Notes: generated by a model from the letters alone, not told the origin. A stretch of 64,000 nucleotides of DNA from Sporomusa silvacetica DSM 10669 (GCF_002257705.1 NZ_LSLK01000054.1:6625-70624); one strand, 5' to 3'. Counted from the first letter of the stretch, positions 8,753 through 17,776 are shown. Translations and numbers: made by a program.

Positions 8753-9492
8753 GTCAAACCAGCCGCGACCGCCTGCTATTAGGCGTTGCCGCCCTGCTGC
8801 TGTGGCAGCTAAGTACTGCCTGGTTAAAACTACTCGATCCTCAGCTATTCCCTGAGCCGTTGCAAGTTCTCCGCCTGCTTGTCGAAGACCGCCAGGTATT
8901 TTTAAAAAGTCTGCTCAGTTCCTTTACTCTGTTATTCTGGGGTTGCACCCTGGCAGCGCTGCTCTCCATCCCCCTGGGGCTCATTGTTGGCTGGAACCGG
9001 CGGCTGCGACTGGCTATCGAACCGGCTACCAATGTCCTGGGACCCATCCCGCCCATTGTCTATATTCCCTATGCCATTGCCATCTTACCGACTTTTACGC
9101 AATCCTCCATCTTTATCATCTTTATTGGCGCTTTTTGGCCATTATTCATGAATACGATAGCCGGCGTAGAAGCTCTGGAAAAAGGTATTGTTGATTCTGC
9201 CAAAACCATCGGTGTCAGCAAGAAATCCATGCTTACTAAGATTCTCTTGCCAGGAGCTATGCCTCATATCGTCAGCGGCGGTGCTATCAGTATGGTGTTG
9301 GCATTTATCCTATTAACAGCAGCCGAGATGATTGGCGCCACCAGCGGCCTGGGCTGGTATGTAAAATACTTCTCTGACTTTGCTGATTATCCAAGAGTCG
9401 TTGCCGGGATTATTGTTATTGGTGTAGTCGTATTGGTACTTATGACCTTATTCCAACGTTTAACCGGCTACTTATTGCGCTGGCGGAAGTAA
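8749..9492 (+). CDS. ABC transporter permease (NitT/TauT/SsuC type)
   Basis: A 247-residue membrane protein with about six hydrophobic segments and the coupling motif (EALEKGIVDSAKTIGVSKK) of BPD-type permeases. It ends the operon; a strong terminator follows at 9497. The last 179 bases (9314-9492) have a near-copy at 42050-42228, inside a chimeric pseudogene. Confidence 0.9.
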   Translation: MSQTSRDRLLLGVAALLLWQLSTAWLKLLDPQLFPEPLQVLRLLVEDRQVFLKSLLSSFTLLFWGCTLAALLSIPLGLIVGWNRRLRLAIEPATNVLGPIPPIVYIPYAIAILPTFTQSSIFIIFIGAFWPLFMNTIAGVEALEKGIVDSAKTIGVSKKSMLTKILLPGAMPHIVSGGAISMVLAFILLTAAEMIGATSGLGWYVKYFSDFADYPRVVAGIIVIGVVVLVLMTLFQRLTGYLLRWRK

Positions 9493-9496
9493 TCGA

Positions 9497-9533
9497 AAAG
9501 GGGGCTGTCACGAATGCGACAGTCCCCTTTTTC
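9497..9533 (+). terminator. Intrinsic terminator of the methyltransferase/ABC operon
   Basis: AAAGGGGGCTGTC and GACAGTCCCCTTTTT form a long stem starting 5 bases after the permease stop, followed by TTCTTCGTTT. Confidence 0.85.
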
Positions 9534-9640
9534 TTCGTTTAACACAAGATTAAGCGTCAACGTTTTGTGCCTGTTTTTCATCCAGTTAATCCCGTTTTAC
9601 ACCCTTTTCTCATTAGCATTGCTTAATCCATTTGGATGTT

Positions 9641-9748
9641 TCATCTGCGTGGTTTGTCTATAAGTTCTTCAATTGTGCATGGCATATCAGGATCGTAATA
9701 AGCAAAACCGACACTTAGCGATAACAGATAAAGAGCGAGCCAACGCAT
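9641..9748 (-). pseudogene. Remnant of a GGDEF (diguanylate cyclase) C-terminus
   Basis: A 35-codon minus-strand frame ending at 9641 reads SLSVGFAYYDPDMPCTIEEL, which matches the conserved C-terminal segment of GGDEF domains (SxGxAxYDP...ELL). The catalytic GGDEF motif and everything before it is gone. It marks a deletion scar next to the lasso operon. Confidence 0.5.
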
Positions 9749-9823
9749 ATCTTTTTTATTTTATAATACTCACTAAACTTACAGATTAGTAAGACCAAAA
9801 CTGATTTTGAAGTCATATCCTTC

Positions 9824-10027
9824 CTACCTTTTTTTTACTTCTGAAGGTTGTTTCCAGTCTCTTGCTCCGCATAAACATTGACATTGAGGTCGACTCACTG
9901 CTTGACAATAAAAAACTTTTGCCTCACACGCTGTGCACATCCACACTTTTGAAGCTTTGAACAGTGGCCTGTTAAAAATACGCGCTATTCCCACCAATTC
10001 TCTTTGTGGCAAAAAATTATTCAACAA
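9824..10027 (-). CDS. Small putative zinc-ribbon protein
   Basis: A 67-residue frame with a TTG start about 7 bases after an AGAGG. It contains CTAC, then CQA, then CQCLCG, a spacing compatible with a zinc ribbon. No family is recognised. It follows the lasso operon on the same strand and could be unrelated or a remnant. Confidence 0.35.
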   Translation of the reverse strand: MLNNFLPQRELVGIARIFNRPLFKASKVWMCTACEAKVFYCQAVSRPQCQCLCGARDWKQPSEVKKR

Positions 10028-10215
10028 TTTTTTTCCTCTTTTCTAAAGGTTTACTTACTCTATTTGCTAAATGTCTCGTATTGAGCCAATTATCAGATTG
10101 ATTGGCGGTTTACTCTATTGTTTTTTAGCAGCGCTTTCCTCCTTCATGGTATATTTTGAAATACTGACGGACTCCCCGGCTTTCCTACGAATAGGAGCAG
10201 GCCATTCCGGGCTTA

Positions 10216-11118
10216 TTAAGCCGTAAAATTCTTTAGCAAAAGCTCTATCTGCCGGTCAACTGACATCCCTTTTTCCGGTCGGGTTAACCGAAAAATTTGT
10301 ACATGTTTTAATAACTTCGTACATTTTTGAAAGTGCGCTATTTTTAGTTTTTTGTCACTAATCAATTGCACACGATATGTATTATTCATAATTACCGCTA
10401 GTTTTTCTATACTGCTCACCGGGACTATTGTAACATCGTCGCATGGGTTTACATTAATTTCATAGATTGCGTTAAGCGGTACCGGTAATTTTCTAAACCC
10501 GTTCAATAACGGTATGATATATTTGTCTCTCTCCTCACAAACTCTATTAAGTGACGTAGTGTCAATTCCTATCATCGCGGCAATGGCCTGCCATAACTTT
10601 TGCTGAGGATATCCAGGCTGTATCCACGGTATACCCTGTTGATCAATCATGACTGCAGACACATCGTCGGCCAGCAAAGAATATCCGTTTTTATGCAATG
10701 CTGCAGCCATGGTTGACTTACCTGCCCCAGATACTCCGGTAAATACTACACCACATCCATTTATCACAACGGTGCTGCCATGAATAGGTACAAATCCCCG
10801 CTGCATGAGCAAAACTCCCATTGCAGTTCCCAAAAGATATAGTCTTGCCTCACACAAATTAGCCCTATTGAATAGGCGCATCTCAATTTTGTTACCATTT
10901 GTTATATAGTAATCGGCAATTCCCTTAACCCTCAATAAAAACTCATCTGCGTTAGCTTGATAATAGCCCGTCTTCTTAACTAGTACGCTCATTTCGTCAG
11001 GTGCATCACTACATACAATGCTAACATCAGCCTTCTTTTCTCCCCCTTGGGGTAATTCAGGCAATACAATCTCAGAATCAATTTGAAGACCAAAAGCCGT
11101 ATATCGATAAAATTCCAT
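10216..11118 (-). CDS. HprK-like kinase of the lasso-peptide operon
   Basis: A 300-residue protein with a P-loop GVSGAGKST near residue 128 preceded by IHGSTVVING and followed by LLADDVSAV, the arrangement seen in HPr-kinase-related proteins. Homologues in lasso clusters of Firmicutes (paeninodin type) phosphorylate the C-terminal serine of the precursor. The precursor encoded upstream in this operon does end in serine. Start ATG follows AGAGAGGTG. It is the last large gene of the operon. Confidence 0.8.
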   Translation of the reverse strand: MEFYRYTAFGLQIDSEIVLPELPQGGEKKADVSIVCSDAPDEMSVLVKKTGYYQANADEFLLRVKGIADYYITNGNKIEMRLFNRANLCEARLYLLGTAMGVLLMQRGFVPIHGSTVVINGCGVVFTGVSGAGKSTMAAALHKNGYSLLADDVSAVMIDQQGIPWIQPGYPQQKLWQAIAAMIGIDTTSLNRVCEERDKYIIPLLNGFRKLPVPLNAIYEINVNPCDDVTIVPVSSIEKLAVIMNNTYRVQLISDKKLKIAHFQKCTKLLKHVQIFRLTRPEKGMSVDRQIELLLKNFTA

Positions 11119-11172
11119 ACTTCACCTCTCTAAAGTCTTCCGCTCACTCCGTATGAAAACCCATATACAAAT

Positions 11173-11265
11173 TCACTTTCTATACAAAGCAGCTAATGTA
11201 CCGCCCATTATTACCAGAAATATGATTGCCCACGATATTAAAAACATCCAAAATACGTTTGCCAT
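11173..11265 (-). CDS. 30-residue single-pass membrane protein in the lasso operon
   Basis: An ATG at 11265 sits behind CTGGAGG and encodes 30 residues: a short start, one hydrophobic helix of about 20 residues (FLISWAIIFLVIMGG) and a basic tail YRK. It lies between the thioredoxin/CcdA-like gene and the kinase in the same direction. No known family. A plausible accessory to the exporter or redox protein. Confidence 0.55.
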   Translation of the reverse strand: MANVFWMFLISWAIIFLVIMGGTLAALYRK

Positions 11266-11310
11266 CTTTACCTCCAGTTTCTGCAGAAGGTCATCAGTCA
11301 TAAATGATTA

Positions 11311-12420
11311 TTAATAATAGTGCCATAAGCCCCAAGTTCCTGCAGCCGTTAAGCACAATGCCATAGCTAAATGAAGCAGTCGTTTATGCTTATTTCGCAC
11401 TTCCTCCAACCTATCTACTTTTTCGGGAGAAAAAATCAGGATAAAAAGTAGCATTAAAATCGGCGAAATAAAAATCAGGTTATAATAACCAAGCCATAGC
11501 GCAGTCTTAGCCATCGATTGTTTCGTCAAAAGAGAAAGTGCAAACGCATAGGGTCCACCTGTGCACGGCAGTTCAATCATTGCACACAACGCGCCAGATG
11601 TGGCCGCACCACCAACAGATGTGCATTTTTCCGCATATTTAATGAGCCTACTTTTTACCGCGTCAGATAATTCGCTAATATTTGTCTTTTGCGGATACAG
11701 TACTGTTCTTATGTGAAAGCCCGCAATAATAAATAGGCTCCCGGACATAATAAGCGCAATGGTGTTCGCATTGCTAAAAATTTTACTAATTACAACTTTT
11801 CCGGCAAGGCCAGCCGTAAAATAGGTCAAATAAAGTGCGGCTGCAAATGTGCCCCCATAGACAATTGCTTTCCTTCTACCGGAATAAATCGTGGCATAGC
11901 TTACAGCCAAAATAAACACAAATATCGCACAGGGATTTACCGCATCAGCGGCAGCAGCAAATGTGACAGGCATAATATAAGAAGATATTGTAGGCTGAAG
12001 TATAACTTGGGCAGGTACGACAAAATTAAGCGTTTTTATTGTTCCCGGCTCAAGCACCTGATAAAGTGAGCCAATCTCTTTACTACTTATTAATAATACC
12101 GACGGTTTATCATCAAATTCTATATATATACTGGGAGTCTTCGGACCCACACGTTCTCTAAGAGTCTGAGAAAGTTGCGTTAATTCTTGTAGATTATCAG
12201 CATCCATTATGGATTTTTTCATAATTGTGTAGTTACTAGATTCATTAGCGACAAATTCATCCCAGGCCGGGTCGAATGCTTTACATATCTCACAGTGCTC
12301 AGAATTATAGTACGTTATCAGTGTGGCCTCAGCTTGTTGACTGGTAGTCAACAAAGCGATCAGTACGAAACATTTTAGTAACAACCTTACCCAACAGGAT
12401 TTTTTTGGGTACCCTTCCAT
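11311..12420 (-). CDS. Thioredoxin-fold plus CcdA/DsbD-like membrane protein in the lasso operon
   Basis: The start chosen is the ATG at 12420 behind GGGAGGAAAGG rather than one 10 codons upstream. An N-terminal signal segment is followed by a thioredoxin-like domain with CEIC (NSEHCEICKAFDPAW), then about six membrane segments. The membrane part carries NPCAIFVF and ELPCTGGPY, the paired Pro-Cys/Cys sites of CcdA/DsbD electron carriers. Such proteins move thiol electrons across the cytoplasmic membrane. Its place beside a precursor with three C-terminal cysteines suggests it sets the redox state of that peptide or its exporter; this is inference. Confidence 0.75.
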   Translation of the reverse strand: MEGYPKKSCWVRLLLKCFVLIALLTTSQQAEATLITYYNSEHCEICKAFDPAWDEFVANESSNYTIMKKSIMDADNLQELTQLSQTLRERVGPKTPSIYIEFDDKPSVLLISSKEIGSLYQVLEPGTIKTLNFVVPAQVILQPTISSYIMPVTFAAAADAVNPCAIFVFILAVSYATIYSGRRKAIVYGGTFAAALYLTYFTAGLAGKVVISKIFSNANTIALIMSGSLFIIAGFHIRTVLYPQKTNISELSDAVKSRLIKYAEKCTSVGGAATSGALCAMIELPCTGGPYAFALSLLTKQSMAKTALWLGYYNLIFISPILMLLFILIFSPEKVDRLEEVRNKHKRLLHLAMALCLTAAGTWGLWHYY

Positions 12421-12478
12421 AACCTTTCCTCCCTGCGCTATCTTCGGCATTATAAAAACGCAAGCTAACTAGCTCACG

Positions 12479-14263
12479 CTATGTAGTTGACGCACATGCC
12501 AACGCCAAAAAACGGCCAGTCCGTTTATTCATAAGCGACTGGTAATTTCCTTGCTCTACAATCCTGCCCTGTTCCAATACCAAAATTTTGTCAGCATTTC
12601 GAATGGTGGATATACGATGAGCAATAATCACAATTGTCAACTTACCCTGAAGATTATCAATAGCTTGTTGAATCCGTTTTTCATTTTCCGAATCCAGCGA
12701 ACTCGTAGCCTCATCTAAAATAAGAACAGACGGCTTTCTTAAAAGAGCTCTTGCCAACACAATACGCTGCCGCTCACCACCAGATAGCCGCACTCCTCTA
12801 TCGCCTACAACAGTATCAAGTCCCTCTGGTAATCCGCCGACAAATGTATCAATGGAGGCTAAGCGCAACGCCTCCCACACTTCTTCCTCCGAAGCGTCTG
12901 GACAAGCCCATAATAAATTATCTCTAATGCTTGCATTTAATAAAAATGAATCCTGGGGCACATAACCAATGGAATTTCTCCATGGACGTAAGTTTTCAGA
13001 CAGTAACTTATCATCTACCAAAATTTTGCCCTTAGCAGGTGTCAGCAGTCCGATGAGCAAGTCCACCAGCGTACTTTTACCTGATCCGGAAACGCCAACA
13101 AAAGCGGTGGTCTTGCCGACGGGAACAATAAGATTTGTATTTACCAGAGCATAATTTGCCCGTTCGGACTCATAGTAAAATGAAACATCACGAAACTCTA
13201 CGCCTTGTCTTAAGGCAATCCTATTACAGTTCTCATCATCAAGAAACTCTTCCTGAGCGGCAAGACACTGGCTCTCCAATTCTTTCACAGATAGAAAAGC
13301 GGGTAGTATTGACTGGATATTCAGTAATCCCATCTGTAAAAAAGCAAGTTTTGGCCACAGACGGGCGGAAATAACAGCCACCAATATCAGTTGTTCCGGA
13401 TTAAGCTTAAATATCTCAATGGCGCTAAATAAAAATACGCTGATAAAAATAGTTGCGCCCACTTTATTGCACATTTCTGCCCGGGTTTGCAATTTAATAA
13501 ACCCGCAAAGATTCTTCATCATCCTGGTACGGGTCTGAATAAAACTATGGATTTGCGCAGACTCAATACCATTACTTTTAACATCTTTGATGCCGTTTAA
13601 ATGCTCCGTAAGGTCAAAAAGTAACTCGCTATTTAAATTTGTGGTATTTTGTCCCATCCTACGCGATTCTACAAAAAATGTCCTCAAGAATATAAATAAT
13701 GTGAACGCACCCACCAAGACGGAAAAAGTCAATCCGGGAGCTACCATAAAAGCAATGCCGATTTGTATGATGGTAATCAACGCCGTAGCAACCATTTGCA
13801 AGAACATGCTGACCCCGGAATAAACGCGCATAAGTTCTGAAATCATCACATTGGTAATATTAGCTTTTGTCCTGGTCATTACAAATTGCCATTTTGCATA
13901 AGCTAATGCCCGGAACAATCTAATCGATAAGGAAACACCAAACTCTTGCTGAATACCAAAATTAAACATAGATTGGCGGCGCTGCAACCAACTTTCCCCA
14001 AAGTTTATACCTGTATATAACAAAAGGACGAACGGTAAACTTAAAGCCTTCCCGATATGTTGGAAAAACTGGTCCAGCCCCAAAGCCCATTCGCTGGCTG
14101 CCTGCATGCCCGGAATTATACCCGCTACCATCAATAATGGTATAATCATTAATACACTTATACCTTCCATCATTCCAAGCATAACCATAAGCAACAAATT
14201 AATAGCGAACTTTGCGCGCGATAAATTATATAAATCGCGGATATAGCAAAAAAGAATATCCAT
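12479..14263 (-). CDS. Lasso-peptide ABC exporter (fused membrane and ATPase domains)
   Basis: A 594-residue half-transporter: about six membrane helices in the first 330 residues, then an ATPase with Walker A VGVSGSGKST, signature LSGGERQR and Walker B VLILDEATSS. There is no N-terminal C39 peptidase domain, as expected for lasso systems where the B2 protein cleaves the leader. It follows the cyclase gene closely. Corresponds to the D component. Confidence 0.88.
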   Translation of the reverse strand: MDILFCYIRDLYNLSRAKFAINLLLMVMLGMMEGISVLMIIPLLMVAGIIPGMQAASEWALGLDQFFQHIGKALSLPFVLLLYTGINFGESWLQRRQSMFNFGIQQEFGVSLSIRLFRALAYAKWQFVMTRTKANITNVMISELMRVYSGVSMFLQMVATALITIIQIGIAFMVAPGLTFSVLVGAFTLFIFLRTFFVESRRMGQNTTNLNSELLFDLTEHLNGIKDVKSNGIESAQIHSFIQTRTRMMKNLCGFIKLQTRAEMCNKVGATIFISVFLFSAIEIFKLNPEQLILVAVISARLWPKLAFLQMGLLNIQSILPAFLSVKELESQCLAAQEEFLDDENCNRIALRQGVEFRDVSFYYESERANYALVNTNLIVPVGKTTAFVGVSGSGKSTLVDLLIGLLTPAKGKILVDDKLLSENLRPWRNSIGYVPQDSFLLNASIRDNLLWACPDASEEEVWEALRLASIDTFVGGLPEGLDTVVGDRGVRLSGGERQRIVLARALLRKPSVLILDEATSSLDSENEKRIQQAIDNLQGKLTIVIIAHRISTIRNADKILVLEQGRIVEQGNYQSLMNKRTGRFLALACASTT

Positions 14264-14299
14264 ATGTTTAATTCATCACCCCATTTTGTGACACCAGCT

Positions 14300-16258
14300 T
14301 TAACTGCTTTCTTCCTGCCGCAAAAAACGGCTGAAGATTAGACTGCGGATGAGCATACGCAGGTTAGAATCGTCTGCCGCATTATCCTTTAACGAGTTAT
14401 ACTTCGTTAATTCCCGCTGTATCCTAGCAATATCAAGATACTTTTTTTCAGTTTCCCTTGTGCCGATACTCCTGATCTCCGCAGCCAGTTCCGGCCAACT
14501 GGGTTGCACTCTTTGTGTCCAGTCGGCACTCTGTCTGCCGCGTACCGCGTCATTCAACCGAACTTTATCAGGCAAAATTCCCGTCATAGCACGTCGCAGT
14601 AAAAAGCGTTCCTTACCATCTCGCACATATTGGCTATCCGGCACACTAAGGCAGAACTCAATGACCCGCTTATCTGCTGTTGGATCACGAGACACCATGC
14701 GATAGGCCAGCGACTGCTTGGTAAACATAACACTCCCATGACTGAACAAATCCGGACTAAGACGCTGCTTGCGTTCTTCCAGACAGTCCAGCGGTTTTAC
14801 AAAGAGCGGATCATACCCGAATCGGCGAAAACGTTCCTGTACTAAGAAACGCCGGGCAAAGTCCGGGTTAATTGGTGATAGATTCCGCAGCATTTTGCAT
14901 CTTTCATGGTGTTCACTTTTATTAATATATTTTTTTAACTTATCAGGCAATAGTAGGTCTTTATATATTTGCGACAATATGCTTCGTGGTCGCCGATACT
15001 TTTTAGCCGTAACCCAACTTTCATGGAGCAACTTGTGCCACTGACCTGTTCGCCATAATGTTAATAAATACGGCTGAATAGACCCCCAGGAAATAGTGAC
15101 ATTACCGGCATTTCCATTTAACAAAACGCCAATATTATGTTCCTGCGCCACCGCCATGATGCCGTCAACCCAGAATAAGTTCTCCAAAACCTTATATGGC
15201 TGCTCCAGCATGGCCAAATAACGATCAGTATCAGTAAGCGGATGTTTACCGTCAAAACGGCAATAAGCTACATCTATATTTCCTGTATATTCCCGTACGG
15301 CTTCAATATATGGCGTTTCATCAGCCTGCCTGGACGCAGGCAGCCAGTCCCGAAAGCCGGTCATTGGTACTGCGCTAAAGGCCTGCAGGCGTTCACCTGT
15401 TCCGGCTAAGTGCTTAGCGGCCATACAGGCCACGGAAGTAGAATCCAGCCCTCCGCTCATCATCACGCCCACTGGACGAATGCTACGCAAGCGACTACGC
15501 ACCGCTTCTCCCAAAACTTCCCGGAAAGCCTCTTCGTATTCGCCGTCTGTTTTCAATTTTAGTTCAGGCTGTTTTTCAACTTGCCAGTAAACTTGCTTGC
15601 TTGCTCTGTAAGTCCGTACCATTAGACTGGTTCCTGCGGATAGTAGATATATATTCTGATAAGGCGTTAATTCAGGGTCAAGTTGATGATTTACACAAGG
15701 TTTTGCCAAAAAATCGGCAATCCAGGTCTCATTATACTCTTTAGTAATGTCACGCAGTACAAATAAAGGATTAATCAAGGTACAAAAAGCAAAAAGTCGG
15801 TGTGACCGGTAATAGTAAAATGACCTTGTCCCCGTATGATCCACGGCGCAAAACATTCTCTGCCGCTTGCTATCCCAGATGGCGAAGGCGAAATCACCCA
15901 AAAGATATTTTGGGCATTGTTCTCCCCATTTCAGATAAGCTTTTAAAATAAGCAGACTATCTGAAATGTCTGCCCGGTAAAAATGGCTGATACCTAGTAA
16001 ATTGCATAATTCGTTCCGATTATCAATGATCGCATCAGCGGTAATCGTTAAACCGGTTTCCTCGTCATGGTACGGAAGAATTTCTTTTACCGCTTCGGGA
16101 GTAATATGCTGGGCGTGGCAGCCCAGAAATACCTGCTGCTTCAGCCAATTCCCCACTACGTCTGCGTGGTAAATACTCAAATTTTTCATCATAGCCGAAC
16201 TCGTTTCGTGTGCAACCGGCCTACCATCAAGAGAGAAAATACCACATATAGCGCTCAT
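14300..16258 (-). CDS. Lasso-peptide cyclase (asparagine-synthetase-like, C protein)
   Basis: About 652 residues from the ATG at 16258, chosen because GGGTGGGAAT precedes it and the protein then begins MSAICGIFSLDGRP. The glutaminase-like N-domain is followed by the ATP-pyrophosphatase domain with MMSGGLDSTSVACMAA near residue 255. In lasso clusters this enzyme adenylates the Asp/Glu side chain and forms the macrolactam with the core N-terminus. It is separated by 159 bases from the precursor gene. Confidence 0.88.
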   Translation of the reverse strand: MSAICGIFSLDGRPVAHETSSAMMKNLSIYHADVVGNWLKQQVFLGCHAQHITPEAVKEILPYHDEETGLTITADAIIDNRNELCNLLGISHFYRADISDSLLILKAYLKWGEQCPKYLLGDFAFAIWDSKRQRMFCAVDHTGTRSFYYYRSHRLFAFCTLINPLFVLRDITKEYNETWIADFLAKPCVNHQLDPELTPYQNIYLLSAGTSLMVRTYRASKQVYWQVEKQPELKLKTDGEYEEAFREVLGEAVRSRLRSIRPVGVMMSGGLDSTSVACMAAKHLAGTGERLQAFSAVPMTGFRDWLPASRQADETPYIEAVREYTGNIDVAYCRFDGKHPLTDTDRYLAMLEQPYKVLENLFWVDGIMAVAQEHNIGVLLNGNAGNVTISWGSIQPYLLTLWRTGQWHKLLHESWVTAKKYRRPRSILSQIYKDLLLPDKLKKYINKSEHHERCKMLRNLSPINPDFARRFLVQERFRRFGYDPLFVKPLDCLEERKQRLSPDLFSHGSVMFTKQSLAYRMVSRDPTADKRVIEFCLSVPDSQYVRDGKERFLLRRAMTGILPDKVRLNDAVRGRQSADWTQRVQPSWPELAAEIRSIGTRETEKKYLDIARIQRELTKYNSLKDNAADDSNLRMLIRSLIFSRFLRQEESS

Positions 16259-16417
16259 ATTCCCACCCTTTTTCTCATTTAATCTAAATAAAGATAAACA
16301 AAATGATTTAAGACTTAGCACATCGTACTAAAAACCACTTACAGGCTCTTTAAATACTTTGCGCTAAGCCAGAACCTACAACATCATCATTGTATACCTG
16401 TTGCGTACTTAACCCCC

Positions 16418-16558
16418 TTACGAGCAGCAAACACAATCATGCCAAGGAGTTAGCTGTTCCGGAAGCAGACTATCGCCACCTCCCCCTAATTTCCCTTGCT
16501 CGGCTGTCATCGCAACCGAAAATTCGGCTATTTCAGGCACAATCCATTCTTTTTTCAT
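16418..16558 (-). CDS. Lasso-peptide precursor (46 residues, Cys-rich C-terminus)
   Basis: The ATG at 16558 overlaps the B2 stop (ATGA) and follows AGGAGGTGATACAAT. The peptide begins MKKEWIVPEIAEFSVAMT, matching the paeninodin-type leader pattern KKEWxxPxL...T. If Gly22 is core residue 1, Asp29 is residue 8 and would close an 8-residue ring (GKLGGGGD), followed by a tail ending HDCVCCS. Three cysteines and the C-terminal serine stand out. The order B2-precursor-cyclase is unusual. Core start is a prediction; other Gly residues are possible. Confidence 0.85.
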   Translation of the reverse strand: MKKEWIVPEIAEFSVAMTAEQGKLGGGGDSLLPEQLTPWHDCVCCS

Positions 16559-17037
16559 ATTGTATCACCTCCTTTGATAATACGGTTTGAGCACGAATAG
16601 TCAGCGAATTTACCGACTACCGTAAACTTATCCTTTCCTTGCCGTCCCGTTATAATCGTATTACCGCACCGTAGCCAGGCATGAGCGATAAGGTTGTCCC
16701 CCTCATTTCTGGCAACACCGAGATAAAGTGTGTTGGCTATACCCTGCTGACGGAGCATCATTTTTCCTACTACGGCCTGGACCAGGCATTTACTTTCCCA
16801 CGGTGTATAGCGACTTGCCGTTTCAATTATCCGGCCAACTTGTTTGGCGAAGGCCATCTTTTCAGTGCATTCATCAATTGATGATTCTCTCATATGTTTT
16901 CCAAGAAACATTGCCTGCCAGGAAAAAGGCAGCAGCAAGATAGCTAAGCGAACAACACCTGCTAGCAAAAAAAACTCTATATATATTCGTTTTTCCTGCC
17001 AGGATAAAGCATAAATTTTTTCTAATACTTTAAGCAA
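16555..17037 (-). CDS. Lasso-peptide B2 leader peptidase (transglutaminase-like)
   Basis: A 160-residue protein from a TTG that overlaps the B1 stop. It has the Cys-His-Asp pattern of the family: SKCLVQAVVGKMMLRQQ (Cys) near residue 83, AHAWLRCG (His) near residue 118 and a late Asp. It cuts the leader from the precursor with help from B1. The C-terminal KGGDTI and its ATGA overlap with the precursor are reproduced at the orphan precursor near 41.2 kb. Confidence 0.88.
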   Translation of the reverse strand: MLKVLEKIYALSWQEKRIYIEFFLLAGVVRLAILLLPFSWQAMFLGKHMRESSIDECTEKMAFAKQVGRIIETASRYTPWESKCLVQAVVGKMMLRQQGIANTLYLGVARNEGDNLIAHAWLRCGNTIITGRQGKDKFTVVGKFADYSCSNRIIKGGDTI

Positions 17038-17320
17038 CGAGAATTAGTCCTTTGCTTGAAAGCTGATTTAAGAAGTCCAATACATCATTTTGGCAAGCTG
17101 TTCCCTCCACATCATATTCTTCTAACAGTGTTGCCACAATGGATCGGACTGTATGCGGTTTTTCGATAAGCTGCCAAATACGACTGCCAATGCCATCCAA
17201 TCCGTAGTACGTTCCTTTTTCAATATTCAGCATTACCGTTTCCCCATCCATATCAGCAGCTAACAACCCTGGCGCTTGCGTAACAACCGTATGAATAGCG
17301 ACTAGTTTTTTTAATGCCAT
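17030..17320 (-). CDS. Lasso-peptide B1 (PqqD-like RiPP recognition element)
   Basis: A 96-residue PqqD-fold protein with GETVMLNIEKGTYYGLDGIG followed by RIWQLIEKP and a helical C-terminus. This domain binds the precursor leader and delivers it to B2. GGGGGG precedes its ATG. First gene of the operon; a promoter candidate lies at 17465-17494. Confidence 0.88.
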   Translation of the reverse strand: MALKKLVAIHTVVTQAPGLLAADMDGETVMLNIEKGTYYGLDGIGSRIWQLIEKPHTVRSIVATLLEEYDVEGTACQNDVLDFLNQLSSKGLILVA

Positions 17321-17464
17321 ATTTACCCCCCCTGCTCAGTCTATTAACCCTAAGTAAAATACCCGGAAAGTATTTTGTGGTAACAAATTCCTATTTCTTA
17401 TAGAATTACTCATATGCCTATTCGATGCCTAACTCAATTAAGCAGTTGAATGACATCCAATTGC

Positions 17465-17494
17465 AGTATAACTTACCAATATTATCTAAGACAA
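17465..17494 (-). promoter_or_regulatory. Candidate promoter of the lasso operon
   Basis: On the minus strand TTGTCT (17494-17489) and TATACT (17470-17465) are separated by 18 bases, about 145 bases upstream of the B1 start. No other good match is seen in this gap. Confidence 0.5.
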
Positions 17495-17521
17495 GATTTA
17501 TGGTATGAGTTACACTTATCT

Positions 17522-17776
17522 CTACCTAAAGTGATTAGTATGTGAGAAATCCGTATATATAAAGAATCGCCGGCAGAGCAATTGGATCTGTGCCCTTAGC
17601 CATGGTTCAAGATATATCGCAATAAGCCAACTTATCCCCATAATTATGATAATAGGAATCACCGGAATTAAGATCCCGTATAATGACGGCGTATAATTGC
17701 CCATTTTTATCATCATCGCAACTATCATATTGTCATGAATCAAATACAAAGGGTAACTAATAACAACGCAACCCAT
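17522..17776 (-). pseudogene. C-terminal fragment of an acyltransferase-3 family protein
   Basis: An 84-residue frame beginning at GCVVISYPLYLIHDN, which matches the late SYPLYLIH segment of OafA-like acyltransferases (normally over 330 residues), then one or two membrane helices. A stop codon lies directly upstream in frame and the N-terminal helices are missing. It is a remnant at the edge of the polysaccharide region. Confidence 0.7.

Noticed and set aside
10140..10205. GC-rich stem with a TTCG loop after the kinase gene as a riboswitch
   Set aside because: It lies in the 3' region of the operon and matches no class; probably part of the operon end.
17336..17413. 25-codon frame upstream of the B1 gene as a lasso precursor
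   Set aside because: No leader motif, no Asp/Glu ring position and no ribosome site; a better precursor exists at 16418.
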